Origin: Anaerolineaceae bacterium
GTDB lineage: Bacteria; Chloroflexota; Anaerolineae; Aggregatilineales; Phototrophicaceae
Length of the DNA: 64,000 bases
Direction: 5' to 3'
Assembly (NCBI GenBank): GCA_002702065.1
Contig: NZXX01000001.1
Coordinates: forward strand, 868,001-932,000
Shown here: positions 7,945-15,632 of the stretch, one piece after another
How the letters are laid out: each line of letters begins with the position of its first letter
Position numbering within the stretch: the first letter of the stretch is position 1
Notes under the pieces: generated by a model
Told to the model about the DNA's origin: nothing
The model's database searches: none
What the model saw: only the letters and a program-made list of their open reading frames with translations
Translations under genes and position numbers: made by a program

Positions 7945-8768
7945 GATAAATCTTTCATGCGGACATAAATTGTCGATGCGCCAGTTTTTTTGGCACCCTT
8001 GACTTCCACTTGTTTGGATAAGGACTTAACCAACAATGACAGGCTCCTGAAGCCGTAGGTTCGGCTGTCAAAACTTGGCTCAATGCGTTGTAACGCACTG
8101 CCCAATGGCCCAAGATGCACCCAGCCCTCATCATCTTGTATCGCAATATCGAATGCACGCTGAAGTAAATTCAGTAAATCCTTTTGGGAAGGCTCTGACT
8201 TAGCCATAGGAGGTGTTTTTGCAATGGTTTTTGGTTCTGCTGGTGTTTTAGCGTCACTTGACTTTGTAATGGTAGCAGTTTTTTTGACGGTAGCTGGTGC
8301 CTTAATCTCAGCAGATTGTATAAGATTTTCGAGGTACACAAAGATGTTACAGGCATTGATAAAAGCTTCGGGTGTCTTATTGCGGCCGATTCCCATCACA
8401 AATAAGCCTGATTCGCGAATGCGTGTACAAAGCCGTGTATAGTCACTATCACTTGAAACGATGCAAAATCCCTGAACTGTACCAGAGTAGAGTATATCCA
8501 TTGCGTCAATGATTAACGCACTGTCGGTAGCGTTTTTGCCAGTGGTATAACGCCATTGCTGAATAGGTTGAATGGCATGGGCCAGCATGACAGGCCGCCA
8601 GTTTGCTAGATTTGGCTCGGTCCAGTCTCCATAAGCCCGCCGAATAGTAACGTCCCCATATCGGCTCGCTTCCTCAAACATCTGCTTGAGCAAACTATGT
8701 TGGGCGTTATCACCATCGATCAGCATTGCAATGCGTCGTTCAGGGGTAAAAGTGGTTTGATTGTTCAT
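7941..8768 (-). CDS. NYN-domain nuclease with C-terminal OST-HTH/LOTUS-like domain
   Basis: A 275-residue protein. The N-terminal ~150 residues form a NYN (PIN-like, LabA/DUF88) domain with acidic active-site candidates in 'AMLIDGDNAQ', 'DSALIIDAMD' and 'VSSDSDYTRL'. A Lys/Pro/Thr-rich linker follows (~155-200). The C-terminal ~75 residues ('LLNLLQRAFDIAIQDDEGWVHLG' in part, then 'YGFRSLSLLVKSL') fit the OST-HTH/LOTUS RNA-binding fold. This architecture is expected to cleave or bind RNA. The ATG at 8768 is used; the codon before it is TTG. Single-gene unit with no obvious partner. Confidence 0.85.
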   Translation of the reverse strand: MNNQTTFTPERRIAMLIDGDNAQHSLLKQMFEEASRYGDVTIRRAYGDWTEPNLANWRPVMLAHAIQPIQQWRYTTGKNATDSALIIDAMDILYSGTVQGFCIVSSDSDYTRLCTRIRESGLFVMGIGRNKTPEAFINACNIFVYLENLIQSAEIKAPATVKKTATITKSSDAKTPAEPKTIAKTPPMAKSEPSQKDLLNLLQRAFDIAIQDDEGWVHLGPLGSALQRIEPSFDSRTYGFRSLSLLVKSLSKQVEVKGAKKTGASTIYVRMKDLS

Positions 8769-9017
8769 CAAAATTGAACTTTCTTATTTTTTAAACTGAT
8801 AAGCTGATCGGTTCATATTTCACACATTCAACTCCCTTCCCTATTGTAGTCTCAATTTTGGATAGGAAAGTTAATACTATGTAACCAACAAACGAAACGT
8901 TGAATAACTTGAAACCTACTTCTGAGGTGACACGACCAGCACAATCTGTCACCTCTGGCATGACTGTCCAAGACTTGCATATACGTTGTGAATGCCAGCT
9001 AATCGGTTGTCATAGGT

Positions 9018-9055
9018 GGGAAAACAAAATCCCCTCGAACATGGTTCAAGGGGAT
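9018..9055 (-). terminator. Intrinsic terminator of the tRNA-Glu gene
   Basis: On the minus strand ATCCCCTTGAAC-CAT-GTTCGAGGGGAT forms a 12-bp stem with one G-U pair and a 3-base loop (9029-9055), followed by TTTTGTTTTCCC. It lies 10 bases beyond the tRNA 3' end. Confidence 0.9.
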
Positions 9056-9065
9056 GATAATCATG

Positions 9066-9138
9066 TGACCCCAACGGGACTCGAACCCGTGTCTTCACCT
9101 TGAAAGGGTGACGTCCTAGGCCGCTAGACGATGGGGCC
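9066..9138 (-). tRNA. tRNA-Glu (anticodon UUC)
   Basis: A 73-base cloverleaf. The acceptor stem GGCCCCA pairs with TGGGGTC (one G-U), the discriminator base is A, and the anticodon stem TCACC/GGTGA encloses the loop CTTTCAA with anticodon TTC. The T arm carries GGTTCGAGTCC. The 3' CCA is not encoded, so it must be added by the CCA enzyme. A sigma70-type promoter and an intrinsic terminator flank it, making a monocistronic unit. Confidence 0.97.
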
Positions 9139-9148
9139 AACGCGAAAC

Positions 9149-9177
9149 AGTGTACCAGCACGCTCCCGCACCGTCAA
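9149..9177 (-). promoter_or_regulatory. Sigma70-type promoter of tRNA-Glu
   Basis: Minus strand: TTGACG (9172-9177), 17-bp spacer, TACACT (9149-9154). The predicted start falls about 4 bases before the mature tRNA 5' end. This is the best promoter match in the window. Confidence 0.8.
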
Positions 9178-9244
9178 GGCAAACTTTGAGTGATTATTCA
9201 ACAAAACAGGATGCGGCAAACAGCGGGCCGGGTACCGTCGCTTG

Positions 9245-9811
9245 TTAGTTAATGACCACGACATCCAATGCCTGAAACTCACCGGCGACGGTGATGGTTT
9301 CATCGGCGCTTTGTGCGGTCAGTTGCAGGCTGCCGGTGGTGCTGTTTTCGCCAATCGAATCAAGCGTCAATGTACCGCTGATAGATTCCGGCAGGAAACC
9401 CAGATCGAAGCGGGCCGCCACGGTTTGGCCTTCAGGTATGCCGAAGTCCTGATCCGGAACAATGTCATAGGTGCCGGGTTCGATGTTACCGGCCAGGATG
9501 AGGCGAAGCTGGACCGGGTTATCGGCATCGGATTGTTCCAGCAGCAGCGTATAGTTCGAACCAACTTCAAAGCTGAGCAGCGCGCTGTCGAATTCACCCA
9601 CGATTGCACCCGTCATCGTTATGTCGATACTGGGTGCACCGGGCGGCTGGGCCGTTGGTACATCCCCCGGTGCGTTGGTCGCTTCGCGTTCGGTAGTGGG
9701 GGTTGGTTGATCGTTGTTCGGCAGTTGGGCCTGTGTGGGCAGGGGCTGCTGTGGCGATGGGCTACAGGCTGCCAGTCCTACGAGCAATAAACCTATAATC
9801 AGTTTTTTCAC
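9245..9811 (-). CDS. Secreted lipoprotein of unknown function
   Basis: 188 residues beginning 'MKKLIIGLLLVGLAACSPSP': a short positively charged n-region, a hydrophobic core and the lipobox LAAC, so the mature protein starts at the lipidated Cys16. A Pro/Thr/Gln-rich linker (~17-60) precedes a ~125-residue domain rich in alternating hydrophobic residues, probably beta-sandwich ('SALLSFEVGSNYTLLLEQ', 'GTLTLDSIGENSTTGSLQLT'). I recognise no enzyme motif. It lies 15 bases downstream of the aldolase gene and may be the last gene of that operon. Confidence 0.8.
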   Translation of the reverse strand: MKKLIIGLLLVGLAACSPSPQQPLPTQAQLPNNDQPTPTTEREATNAPGDVPTAQPPGAPSIDITMTGAIVGEFDSALLSFEVGSNYTLLLEQSDADNPVQLRLILAGNIEPGTYDIVPDQDFGIPEGQTVAARFDLGFLPESISGTLTLDSIGENSTTGSLQLTAQSADETITVAGEFQALDVVVIN

Positions 9812-9826
9812 ACAACACTCCGTTTG

Positions 9827-10600
9827 TTAGGTGCCGAGTTCGGCCAATGCTTCGCGGACGATGCTGCGAACGCGGTTTTCCAGATCGTCAGCTGTATCGG
9901 GGACTCCGTAAGTGCGGCGAAAGCGTTCATTATCACCGGGTCGCATGAGGCCAAGTTGACGTCGATGCTCGATGAGTTTCTCGATCTGGCCCGGCGGCAG
10001 TGGATTGACGGTACCCATCTGCTGGGCCATGTACATAATCTTGGCGGTGTGTTCCAGCGTTTCCAGCCGCATGTAGGCATCCCAAACCGTGTGGGCCACC
10101 GTCAACGAACCATGATAAGCCAGCATGAGGGCATCATGTTCGCCGATCAGGTTACGGATGGCGTCCCGGTTCTCGGCGCTGGCAGGGTTGGCATAAGGTG
10201 TGGTCGGCACCACGCCCAAAATAACAATGGCTTCCGGCACTACACAATTGTCAAATCCAATGCCTGCAATCGTGAGTGCCACCGCTGTCGGTGGATGCGC
10301 ATGAACAACGCCCTGTACGTCCTCGCGCTGCCGGTAACATTCCAGGTGCATGAGTATTTCTGACGTGGGCTTCAGGTTCGCATTGGCCTCGGTTGTTGGT
10401 CCAACCCGCTGAGCGTTCATATCCACCACAATGAGCTGGTCCGGCGTCATGAACCCTTTGGGCAGCCCGCTCGGTGTACACAGAATGCGGTCTGGCCCCA
10501 GACGTGCGCTGATATTGCCGCTGGTCGCATCGATATAGCCGTTCTGGTACATCAGGCGGCCAATGTGGCAGATTTGTTCGCGGAGTGCTGCTTCGGTCAC
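9827..10600 (-). CDS. Class II aldolase (fuculose/rhamnulose-phosphate aldolase type), probable microcompartment cargo
   Basis: A 257-residue Zn-dependent class II aldolase/adducin-family enzyme. E81 ('KPTSEILMH'), H100 and H102 ('VVHAHPP') and H163 ('AYHGSL') match the acid and metal ligands of L-fuculose-1-phosphate aldolase. The 'DATSGNISARLG' and 'TPSGLPKG' phosphate-binding regions are present. The family cleaves deoxy-sugar 1-phosphates to DHAP and lactaldehyde. A C-terminal extension (~232-257) is a short linker plus an amphipathic helix ('ENRVRSIVREALAELG') of the encapsulation-peptide type, suggesting targeting to the shell encoded nearby. The start is GTG 10600, overlapping the methyltransferase stop (GTGA); upstream codons of the frame lie inside that gene. 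Confidence 0.88.
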   Translation of the reverse strand: MTEAALREQICHIGRLMYQNGYIDATSGNISARLGPDRILCTPSGLPKGFMTPDQLIVVDMNAQRVGPTTEANANLKPTSEILMHLECYRQREDVQGVVHAHPPTAVALTIAGIGFDNCVVPEAIVILGVVPTTPYANPASAENRDAIRNLIGEHDALMLAYHGSLTVAHTVWDAYMRLETLEHTAKIMYMAQQMGTVNPLPPGQIEKLIEHRRQLGLMRPGDNERFRRTYGVPDTADDLENRVRSIVREALAELGT

Positions 10601-11331
10601 GCTGGTTTTATTCCGCCAAAAAGGGCCAGTTCGAAGATCTTCAGGTAACAATCCACCTCGACAAAACCGATGTCGCGCAGCCATGTGCATTGGGTCTCGA
10701 CCAGCGCGAGAATATTGGCCGCTTTGTCCTCCCGGCTGTGGAATGCCGCTGCCACCTCATCGCGGGATTTGCCGTCGTTGGTTCGCTGGCTGTGGGCAAA
10801 CATGCCATCGATCATTAACTCGTCAAACAGTCCTTCCGCCCAGGCCGACTGCGGGGCGACATGCTCCAGATTGAGGAATACGCCGCCCGGTTGCAGCAGC
10901 GTAAAAATATCCTGATAAAGCTGTTGCTTGCGGGCATCCGGCTGGTGATGAATGGAGAAGCCGGAGACAATCGCGTCGAAAGGCGCATGTGCCTCAACCG
11001 CTACGACCCAGTCCGGTTGTCCATAATCGCATTGAATGAAACTGATTCGGCTGGCAGCGGCGTTCAGGTTTTGCCGGGCCGCATCCAGCATCGGCGCTGA
11101 GAAGTCCAGAAAGACGCCATGTGCTGCCGGAAAGGCTGTCAGGAGAGCATGGCCCAACACACCGCTGCCACAACCCAGGTCGAGGAAGTTACGGGTGTCC
11201 GGCTTCGCAGCCCGGATAACCCGCAGCATCACGTCAATCTGTTCAGCTGCCAGCGGGATTGCGCCGCGCACCCCATCCAGGAAAAAGCGTGTGACAGCCG
11301 CCGACTGCCAGACCGAATCGTTTACCGTCAT
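10597..11331 (-). CDS. Class I SAM-dependent methyltransferase
   Basis: A 244-residue Rossmann-fold methyltransferase. Motif I is 'NFLDLGCGSGVLGHAL' (~52-67), an acidic residue after the second strand is in 'GVFLDFS', motif II-like is 'FIQCDYGQPDW', and 'FDAIVSGFSIHH' and 'LQPGGVFLNLEHV' follow. The pattern is that of UbiE/trans-aconitate-type small-molecule methyltransferases. The substrate is unknown. Its stop is coupled to the aldolase start (GTGA) and its start lies 2 bases after the DsbA-like stop, so it is cotranscribed with microcompartment genes, although the family is not a known microcompartment component. Confidence 0.85.
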   Translation of the reverse strand: MTVNDSVWQSAAVTRFFLDGVRGAIPLAAEQIDVMLRVIRAAKPDTRNFLDLGCGSGVLGHALLTAFPAAHGVFLDFSAPMLDAARQNLNAAASRISFIQCDYGQPDWVVAVEAHAPFDAIVSGFSIHHQPDARKQQLYQDIFTLLQPGGVFLNLEHVAPQSAWAEGLFDELMIDGMFAHSQRTNDGKSRDEVAAAFHSREDKAANILALVETQCTWLRDIGFVEVDCYLKIFELALFGGIKPA

Positions 11332-11333
11332 CG

Positions 11334-12197
11334 TTACTGCGCTTCCTCAATTACCTGGGCCAGCAGCTCGAACGGCACGCTGGAGCGCGGTACGGTTTCG
11401 CCGTCGATCTCGATGTCTTCCAGATCACCATCACCATAGCGGACCATGATGGATGGCGTACCAGACACACCGGCAGTCTGGCCCACTTCGACATCGATAG
11501 CGACCTGATTGGCATCCGAACCCACGCAGGCGACCATTTCGTCATAATCGATGCCGGTGCGCGCGGCAAAGGTGAAGGGCGTCAGGCTGTCGAACTGCAA
11601 GGTGGTGATTCCGTACAGCACATCGTGTGCTTGCCAGAAACTGCCGGGATTGAGGATGTCGGCACATTCGGCCATACGCGCTGTCAATGGCGACAGGTTC
11701 GGATCCACCACCGGGAAGAAGCGATACTCAAACCTTGCCTCGCCGGTTGCGACATAGGTGTTGATGATCTCCTGCACCGTTGAATGATAATTCTGGCAGT
11801 GGGGGCACATAAAGTCGGCAAATTCAACAATCGTAATGGGGGCGTCCGGGTCACCCAGGATGAACGCGCCATCTTCGGTACGCGACTGCGGAATTTCGCT
11901 GTAGTCAATCGCGGTTTCGTCAATGACGGCTTCTTCCGGGACACAGGCATCGCGCAGGGCGGCCAGTGATACATCCAGCATGTCGATCACAAAAACGGCT
12001 TCTTCCACCGTAATGTCCAGACTGGAAAGGCTTTCGCCCGTATTGGTGAAGATTTGCCCCAGCGTGCCGATATTGCACCCGGCGGGCAGCAACACTTCTG
12101 GCGCGGCTTCTTCGGTCGCTTCCTGGGTGGCTTCCTGAGCAAATACCGGTAAAGCCGTCACCAGCAGGATTGCAACCACTGCCATCAATTTCTGCAT
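11334..12197 (-). CDS. Exported DsbA-family thiol-disulfide oxidoreductase
   Basis: 287 residues with a signal peptide ('MQKLMAVVAILLVTALPVFA', cleavage near residue 20), a Thr/Glu-rich spacer and a helical region with C41 and C85. A DsbA/thioredoxin_4 domain starts ~110, with active-site CPHC at 131-134 ('FADFMCPHCQNYH') and the cis-Pro loop 'VSGTPSIMV'. It would act on disulfides outside the cytoplasm. The ATG at 12197 has AGGAG nearby upstream and follows the BMC-T stop directly; the frame upstream of it overlaps the shell gene and is not used. It is odd as an exported protein inside a microcompartment operon. Confidence 0.9.
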   Translation of the reverse strand: MQKLMAVVAILLVTALPVFAQEATQEATEEAAPEVLLPAGCNIGTLGQIFTNTGESLSSLDITVEEAVFVIDMLDVSLAALRDACVPEEAVIDETAIDYSEIPQSRTEDGAFILGDPDAPITIVEFADFMCPHCQNYHSTVQEIINTYVATGEARFEYRFFPVVDPNLSPLTARMAECADILNPGSFWQAHDVLYGITTLQFDSLTPFTFAARTGIDYDEMVACVGSDANQVAIDVEVGQTAGVSGTPSIMVRYGDGDLEDIEIDGETVPRSSVPFELLAQVIEEAQ

Positions 12198-12198
12198 G

Positions 12199-12852
12199 TT
12201 ATTCTCCTCTGAAGTTGTCGTTGCGGTAAAAACGCCAGGCCAGCTGCACACCAAAGCGTGAATTACGATTGATGATTCCGGCGATGTCACCATGCAGCTG
12301 TGGGATAACCACCTGTCGGACTTTTTGCGCATCGGTCAGCAGGGCGGCGGTGATCTCCAATGCCGCTTCCATATCAGACACGTCGCCGGTCAGGAAGACG
12401 ATGCCTTTACCGCCCAGCCCGTCGGCGAGACGCATTTCCATGAGCGTGACGTCTGCGCCTTTGACCGCGGCATCCGCAGCGCGGATGGCAGCGGGGACGG
12501 TTCGGGTTTCGATCATGCCGACTGCCGTGGACGCCAGTTCCAGGGCGCGGGTGTCTCGCTGGGCGGCCAGCGCCCGCACCACGGCGGGGTCAACGGCAGG
12601 GAGGAAGATATGATCGAGTAGAGCGTCCGCCGCAACCGGCAGGCCCGCCTTCAGCGCTTCCTCAACTTCGGCCACTGGCCCGCCCAGCAGTACGAGCAGA
12701 TTGCCCGGCTGAACGGTGCCCGCCTGCACCACATCGACTTCGGCCCGCTTGACCATTGCATCGGCGGCTTCGATTCCGGCGGCAATGCTGCTGTATTCGA
12801 GCAAGGCCAGCGCAGGCTCGATGATATGGCTTTTGTCATTGGAAGCTGTCAA
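12199..12852 (-). CDS. Microcompartment tandem-domain shell protein, BMC-T1 type
   Basis: 217 residues containing two BMC folds. Domain 1 is ~14-95 ('ALALLEYSSIAAGIEAADAM', 'LLVLLGGPVAEVEEAL') and domain 2 is ~108-190 ('VGMIETRTVPAAIRAADAAV', 'IVFLTGDVSDMEAALE'). Such proteins form trimeric pseudohexamers that tile shell facets. The pattern closely resembles the single-layer BMC-T1 of Haliangium ochraceum as I remember it. The only start before domain 1 is TTG (12852), with AGGAT ~10 bases upstream. A ~205-base gap separates it from the aldehyde dehydrogenase gene; I see no clear promoter there. Confidence 0.92.
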   Translation of the reverse strand: MTASNDKSHIIEPALALLEYSSIAAGIEAADAMVKRAEVDVVQAGTVQPGNLLVLLGGPVAEVEEALKAGLPVAADALLDHIFLPAVDPAVVRALAAQRDTRALELASTAVGMIETRTVPAAIRAADAAVKGADVTLMEMRLADGLGGKGIVFLTGDVSDMEAALEITAALLTDAQKVRQVVIPQLHGDIAGIINRNSRFGVQLAWRFYRNDNFRGE

Positions 12853-13057
12853 GATTGGTAAATCCTGCGTTATGGTGAAACCAGTGAATCAACCTGCCTG
12901 AAACTATAACATGACTCAAACGCTACGGGTAGCACCGCTCATCTGCACATCATGTATGCTGGCCAGCAGCAGGAGGGATCGCGAACAGCACAAGCATTAT
13001 CTTGCAAAATCAAGCTGTTCAATTTTTCTTACCGGATGTTTCGTTCGGCCTTATGCC

Positions 13058-14518
13058 CTACACAATGCGGAAGCCGTCTTTCAGGCTGCAACGGCGCAGG
13101 CGGCTGAAACTGCGGCAGGTGGTCATGCCTTCGCCAGTGGGGCTGGCAATCGTGAATGAGGTATAGCCTTCACCGCCGAAGCCCAGGCCAGTAAAACTTG
13201 GCCCGTTTTTGACGAAGATGGAGCAGTCCATGGCGCGCGCCATGTCGGTCATGTGGTCGATATGCTTGCTGTGCATCACGGCGGTATGGCGGAAACCGTG
13301 CTCACTCTCGACGGCCAGTTCGATGGCGCTGTAAACGTTGGGCATGGGCACCACCGGCATGATCGGCATCATTTGCTCTGACCACACCAGTTGATGATCC
13401 GGTTCGACCACCGCCACCACCTGACGCACTTCATCGCCCACGTTGATGCCAATTTCCTTGAGCAGCACGTTGGCGTTCTGGCCGATAAATTCCTTGTTCA
13501 TGACGCCCGGTTTGCCGGGACCACGGTCCTCGGTGAAAATGGCTTTCATCAGCCGCCGCAGCTGCCACGAACTGATGAGGTAGCCGCCGTGATGCGTCAT
13601 CGAATCGACCACGTCATCCAGCACGGATTCAACCACCATACAGGTTTTTTCGGTGGTGCAGACCAGATTATTATCGAAGCTGCCACCGCGCACCACGTCG
13701 CGCCCTGCCTGAACGACATCGGCAGTTTCATCAATGACGACCGGGGGATTGCCCGGCCCGGCACAGACGGCCCGCTTGCCGCTTTTCATCGCCTGACGAA
13801 CGACGCCAATGCCACCCGTCACCGCCAGCAGCCGCACCTGTTTGTGTACCATCAGGGCCTGCGCGGATTCGATGGTCGGTTCCACCACGCACGACAGCAG
13901 GTTAGGCGGCCCGCCGGCACTCTGAATGGCCCGGTTGAGCAGCTGGATGGTGTAGGCCGTACATTGTCTGGCGCTGGGGTGCGCGTTAAAGACCACCGCA
14001 TTGCCCGCGCTGATCATGCTGATGCTGTTATTGATCACCGTGCTGGTGGGGTTGGTGCTGGGCGTAATTGACGCAATGATGCCGTAGGGGGCATATTCGG
14101 TCAGGGTCAGGCCGTTGTCGCCGGTCCATGCTGTGGTATCGAGAAATTCCGGCCCCGGCGTTTTGGTGGCGGTCAGCAGGTTTTTCTGCACTTTGTCTTC
14201 GTAGCGGCCCATGCCGGTCTCTTCGTGCGCCATCTGGGCCAGCACCTGGGCATGTTCGCGTCCGGTAGCGCGCATCGCCGTCACCACCTGCTTGCGGCGT
14301 TCCAGCGGCAGCGCCTGAAACTGCTCGAAGGCGTCCATCGCTGCGGCGACGGCTGTGTCCGGGTCGGCAAACATGCCATCACCGGGGCGTGGCTCAAATG
14401 GAATGTGCTGCGGGGCGCCCTGTGAAGCGGCAGGCAGGGTGTCGGCATTCCCCAGTTCGCGTTTCACATAGTCAATAATATTGTGAATATGGGCGTCATC
14501 CATCGCTTGAGGGTTCAT
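13058..14518 (-). CDS. CoA-acylating aldehyde dehydrogenase (EutE/PduP type), microcompartment cargo
   Basis: 486 residues, the size of EutE/PduP enzymes, which oxidise acetaldehyde, propionaldehyde or lactaldehyde to acyl-CoA with NAD+. Catalytic Cys287 lies in 'GGSFDNNLVCTTEK', and 'TPSTNPTSTVINN' and 'AVTGGIGVVRQAMKSGKRA' are the cofactor-binding and specificity regions of the CoA-dependent subgroup. Residues ~6-22 ('MDDAHIHNIIDYVKREL') form an amphipathic helix followed by a ~25-residue Pro/Ala/Gly linker, the arrangement of an N-terminal encapsulation peptide. ATG 14518 is preceded by GGAG at good spacing. Its first 23 bases overlap the end of the upstream kinase gene, so expression is coupled to it. 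Confidence 0.93.
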   Translation of the reverse strand: MNPQAMDDAHIHNIIDYVKRELGNADTLPAASQGAPQHIPFEPRPGDGMFADPDTAVAAAMDAFEQFQALPLERRKQVVTAMRATGREHAQVLAQMAHEETGMGRYEDKVQKNLLTATKTPGPEFLDTTAWTGDNGLTLTEYAPYGIIASITPSTNPTSTVINNSISMISAGNAVVFNAHPSARQCTAYTIQLLNRAIQSAGGPPNLLSCVVEPTIESAQALMVHKQVRLLAVTGGIGVVRQAMKSGKRAVCAGPGNPPVVIDETADVVQAGRDVVRGGSFDNNLVCTTEKTCMVVESVLDDVVDSMTHHGGYLISSWQLRRLMKAIFTEDRGPGKPGVMNKEFIGQNANVLLKEIGINVGDEVRQVVAVVEPDHQLVWSEQMMPIMPVVPMPNVYSAIELAVESEHGFRHTAVMHSKHIDHMTDMARAMDCSIFVKNGPSFTGLGFGGEGYTSFTIASPTGEGMTTCRSFSRLRRCSLKDGFRIV

Positions 14519-15632
14519 GGGTTTCTCCGCCTGACAATTGTGTGGGCAGGGTTAGGGTAAAAGTGGTGGATTGACCATTGGGCGTGCTGGCGGCAGTAAA
14601 ATCACCATGATGCGCTCTGGCGACGGCGTATGTAAACGGTAATCCGAGCGCCACGCTGGTTCGCGCGCCATTTTGCCGCTGTTCCCACTGGGGCGCACGG
14701 GTCATGATGTCTTGCTCAAACGAAGGCTGCACCGGTCGACCGCTGTCTGTGAAGCGCAGCATAATCTGGTCACCCTCCTGCGTCGCGCTGATCAGCAGCT
14801 TATCGCCTCGAACGGTGAACTTGAGGACATTGTCCACCAGCGAAGAAACAGCGCGCTGCATCAGATCGAGATCAACGGGCACCATCAGGGGTGCATCCGG
14901 AAAACTGAGCGTGACATCCAGTCCTTTGGTCTCCAGAATGTAGGCTTCTCGCTCCAGCACATCGCGTACGATCTGAGTCAAATCCATTGGCGTTAATTGT
15001 AACTCGTAAACATCCAATTCCAAACGCGGCAAATCTACCAGTGTGCTGACGAGGTTTAACTGGCGGTAGGCTGCGCCGAGCGCGCCGCGCATCAGCCGTC
15101 GTGTCTGGTCGGATAAACCGTCTTCATCCTCGAACGATAACAGCACTTCCAGACTGCTGATAATCACGCTGATCGGGCTTTTGAGATCATGCGCCAGTAA
15201 TGAGGCGGTACCGATTGTGTCGGCTTCGGTCTGGCCGAGCAATGCGCCGCCTACCAGCGGTTTCCCGGCGGACGTGCGCGGGCCTTTTAACAGCTGAACC
15301 AGATCGGGCCAGTTGACTGGCTCATCAATCACCAGATCCGCGCCTGCTGCCAATGCTTGCCTGCGCAGTGCTACTTCCCCTTGATTCAGCGCAATGATGA
15401 GTTGGGAAGGGCCTGCTTTGGCCCGCACGACTTCGATCAGATGAATGCCCTTGATTTCCGGCATCGCTACATCCACTAGGATGGCGATAGAGGCACATTT
15501 ATTCAGCAGTTGGAGGACTTCTGTCTCGCCGGCAACGACGCTCAGGGCATATCCCAGTTCCTGAATGCGGGTGCCGATGGGTTCCAGTGCTTCGGGGGAT
15601 GGTTTGCTGACCAGAATCAGGTGTTTGCTCAA
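14496..15632 (-). CDS. Receiver-histidine kinase hybrid with degenerate motifs
   Basis: 378 residues, soluble. The N-terminal receiver-like domain (~1-118) keeps the phospho-acceptor D54 ('ILVDVAMPE'), but the acidic pair is replaced by S9-K10 and the conserved lysine by Glu104 ('VIDEPVNW'). The HisKA helix has H148 ('LLAHDLKSPISV'). The HATPase keeps the N-box ('SSLVDNVLKFT'), but G1 is 'FTDSGRP' (second Gly lost) and G2 is 'TSVALGLPFT'. It may bind ATP weakly or act as a regulatory partner. The start overlaps the cyclase stop by 4 bases, and the end overlaps the aldehyde dehydrogenase start by 23 bases. Confidence 0.85.
   Translation of the reverse strand: MSKHLILVSKPSPEALEPIGTRIQELGYALSVVAGETEVLQLLNKCASIAILVDVAMPEIKGIHLIEVVRAKAGPSQLIIALNQGEVALRRQALAAGADLVIDEPVNWPDLVQLLKGPRTSAGKPLVGGALLGQTEADTIGTASLLAHDLKSPISVIISSLEVLLSFEDEDGLSDQTRRLMRGALGAAYRQLNLVSTLVDLPRLELDVYELQLTPMDLTQIVRDVLEREAYILETKGLDVTLSFPDAPLMVPVDLDLMQRAVSSLVDNVLKFTVRGDKLLISATQEGDQIMLRFTDSGRPVQPSFEQDIMTRAPQWEQRQNGARTSVALGLPFTYAVARAHHGDFTAASTPNGQSTTFTLTLPTQLSGGETHEPSSDG

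Noticed and set aside
12911..13159. 82-codon plus-strand open frame between BMC-T1 and aldehyde dehydrogenase, considered as a missing BMC-H
   Set aside because: The translation has no BMC fold pattern and partly overlaps the dehydrogenase gene antisense. No single-domain BMC protein was found in any frame I read in the window.
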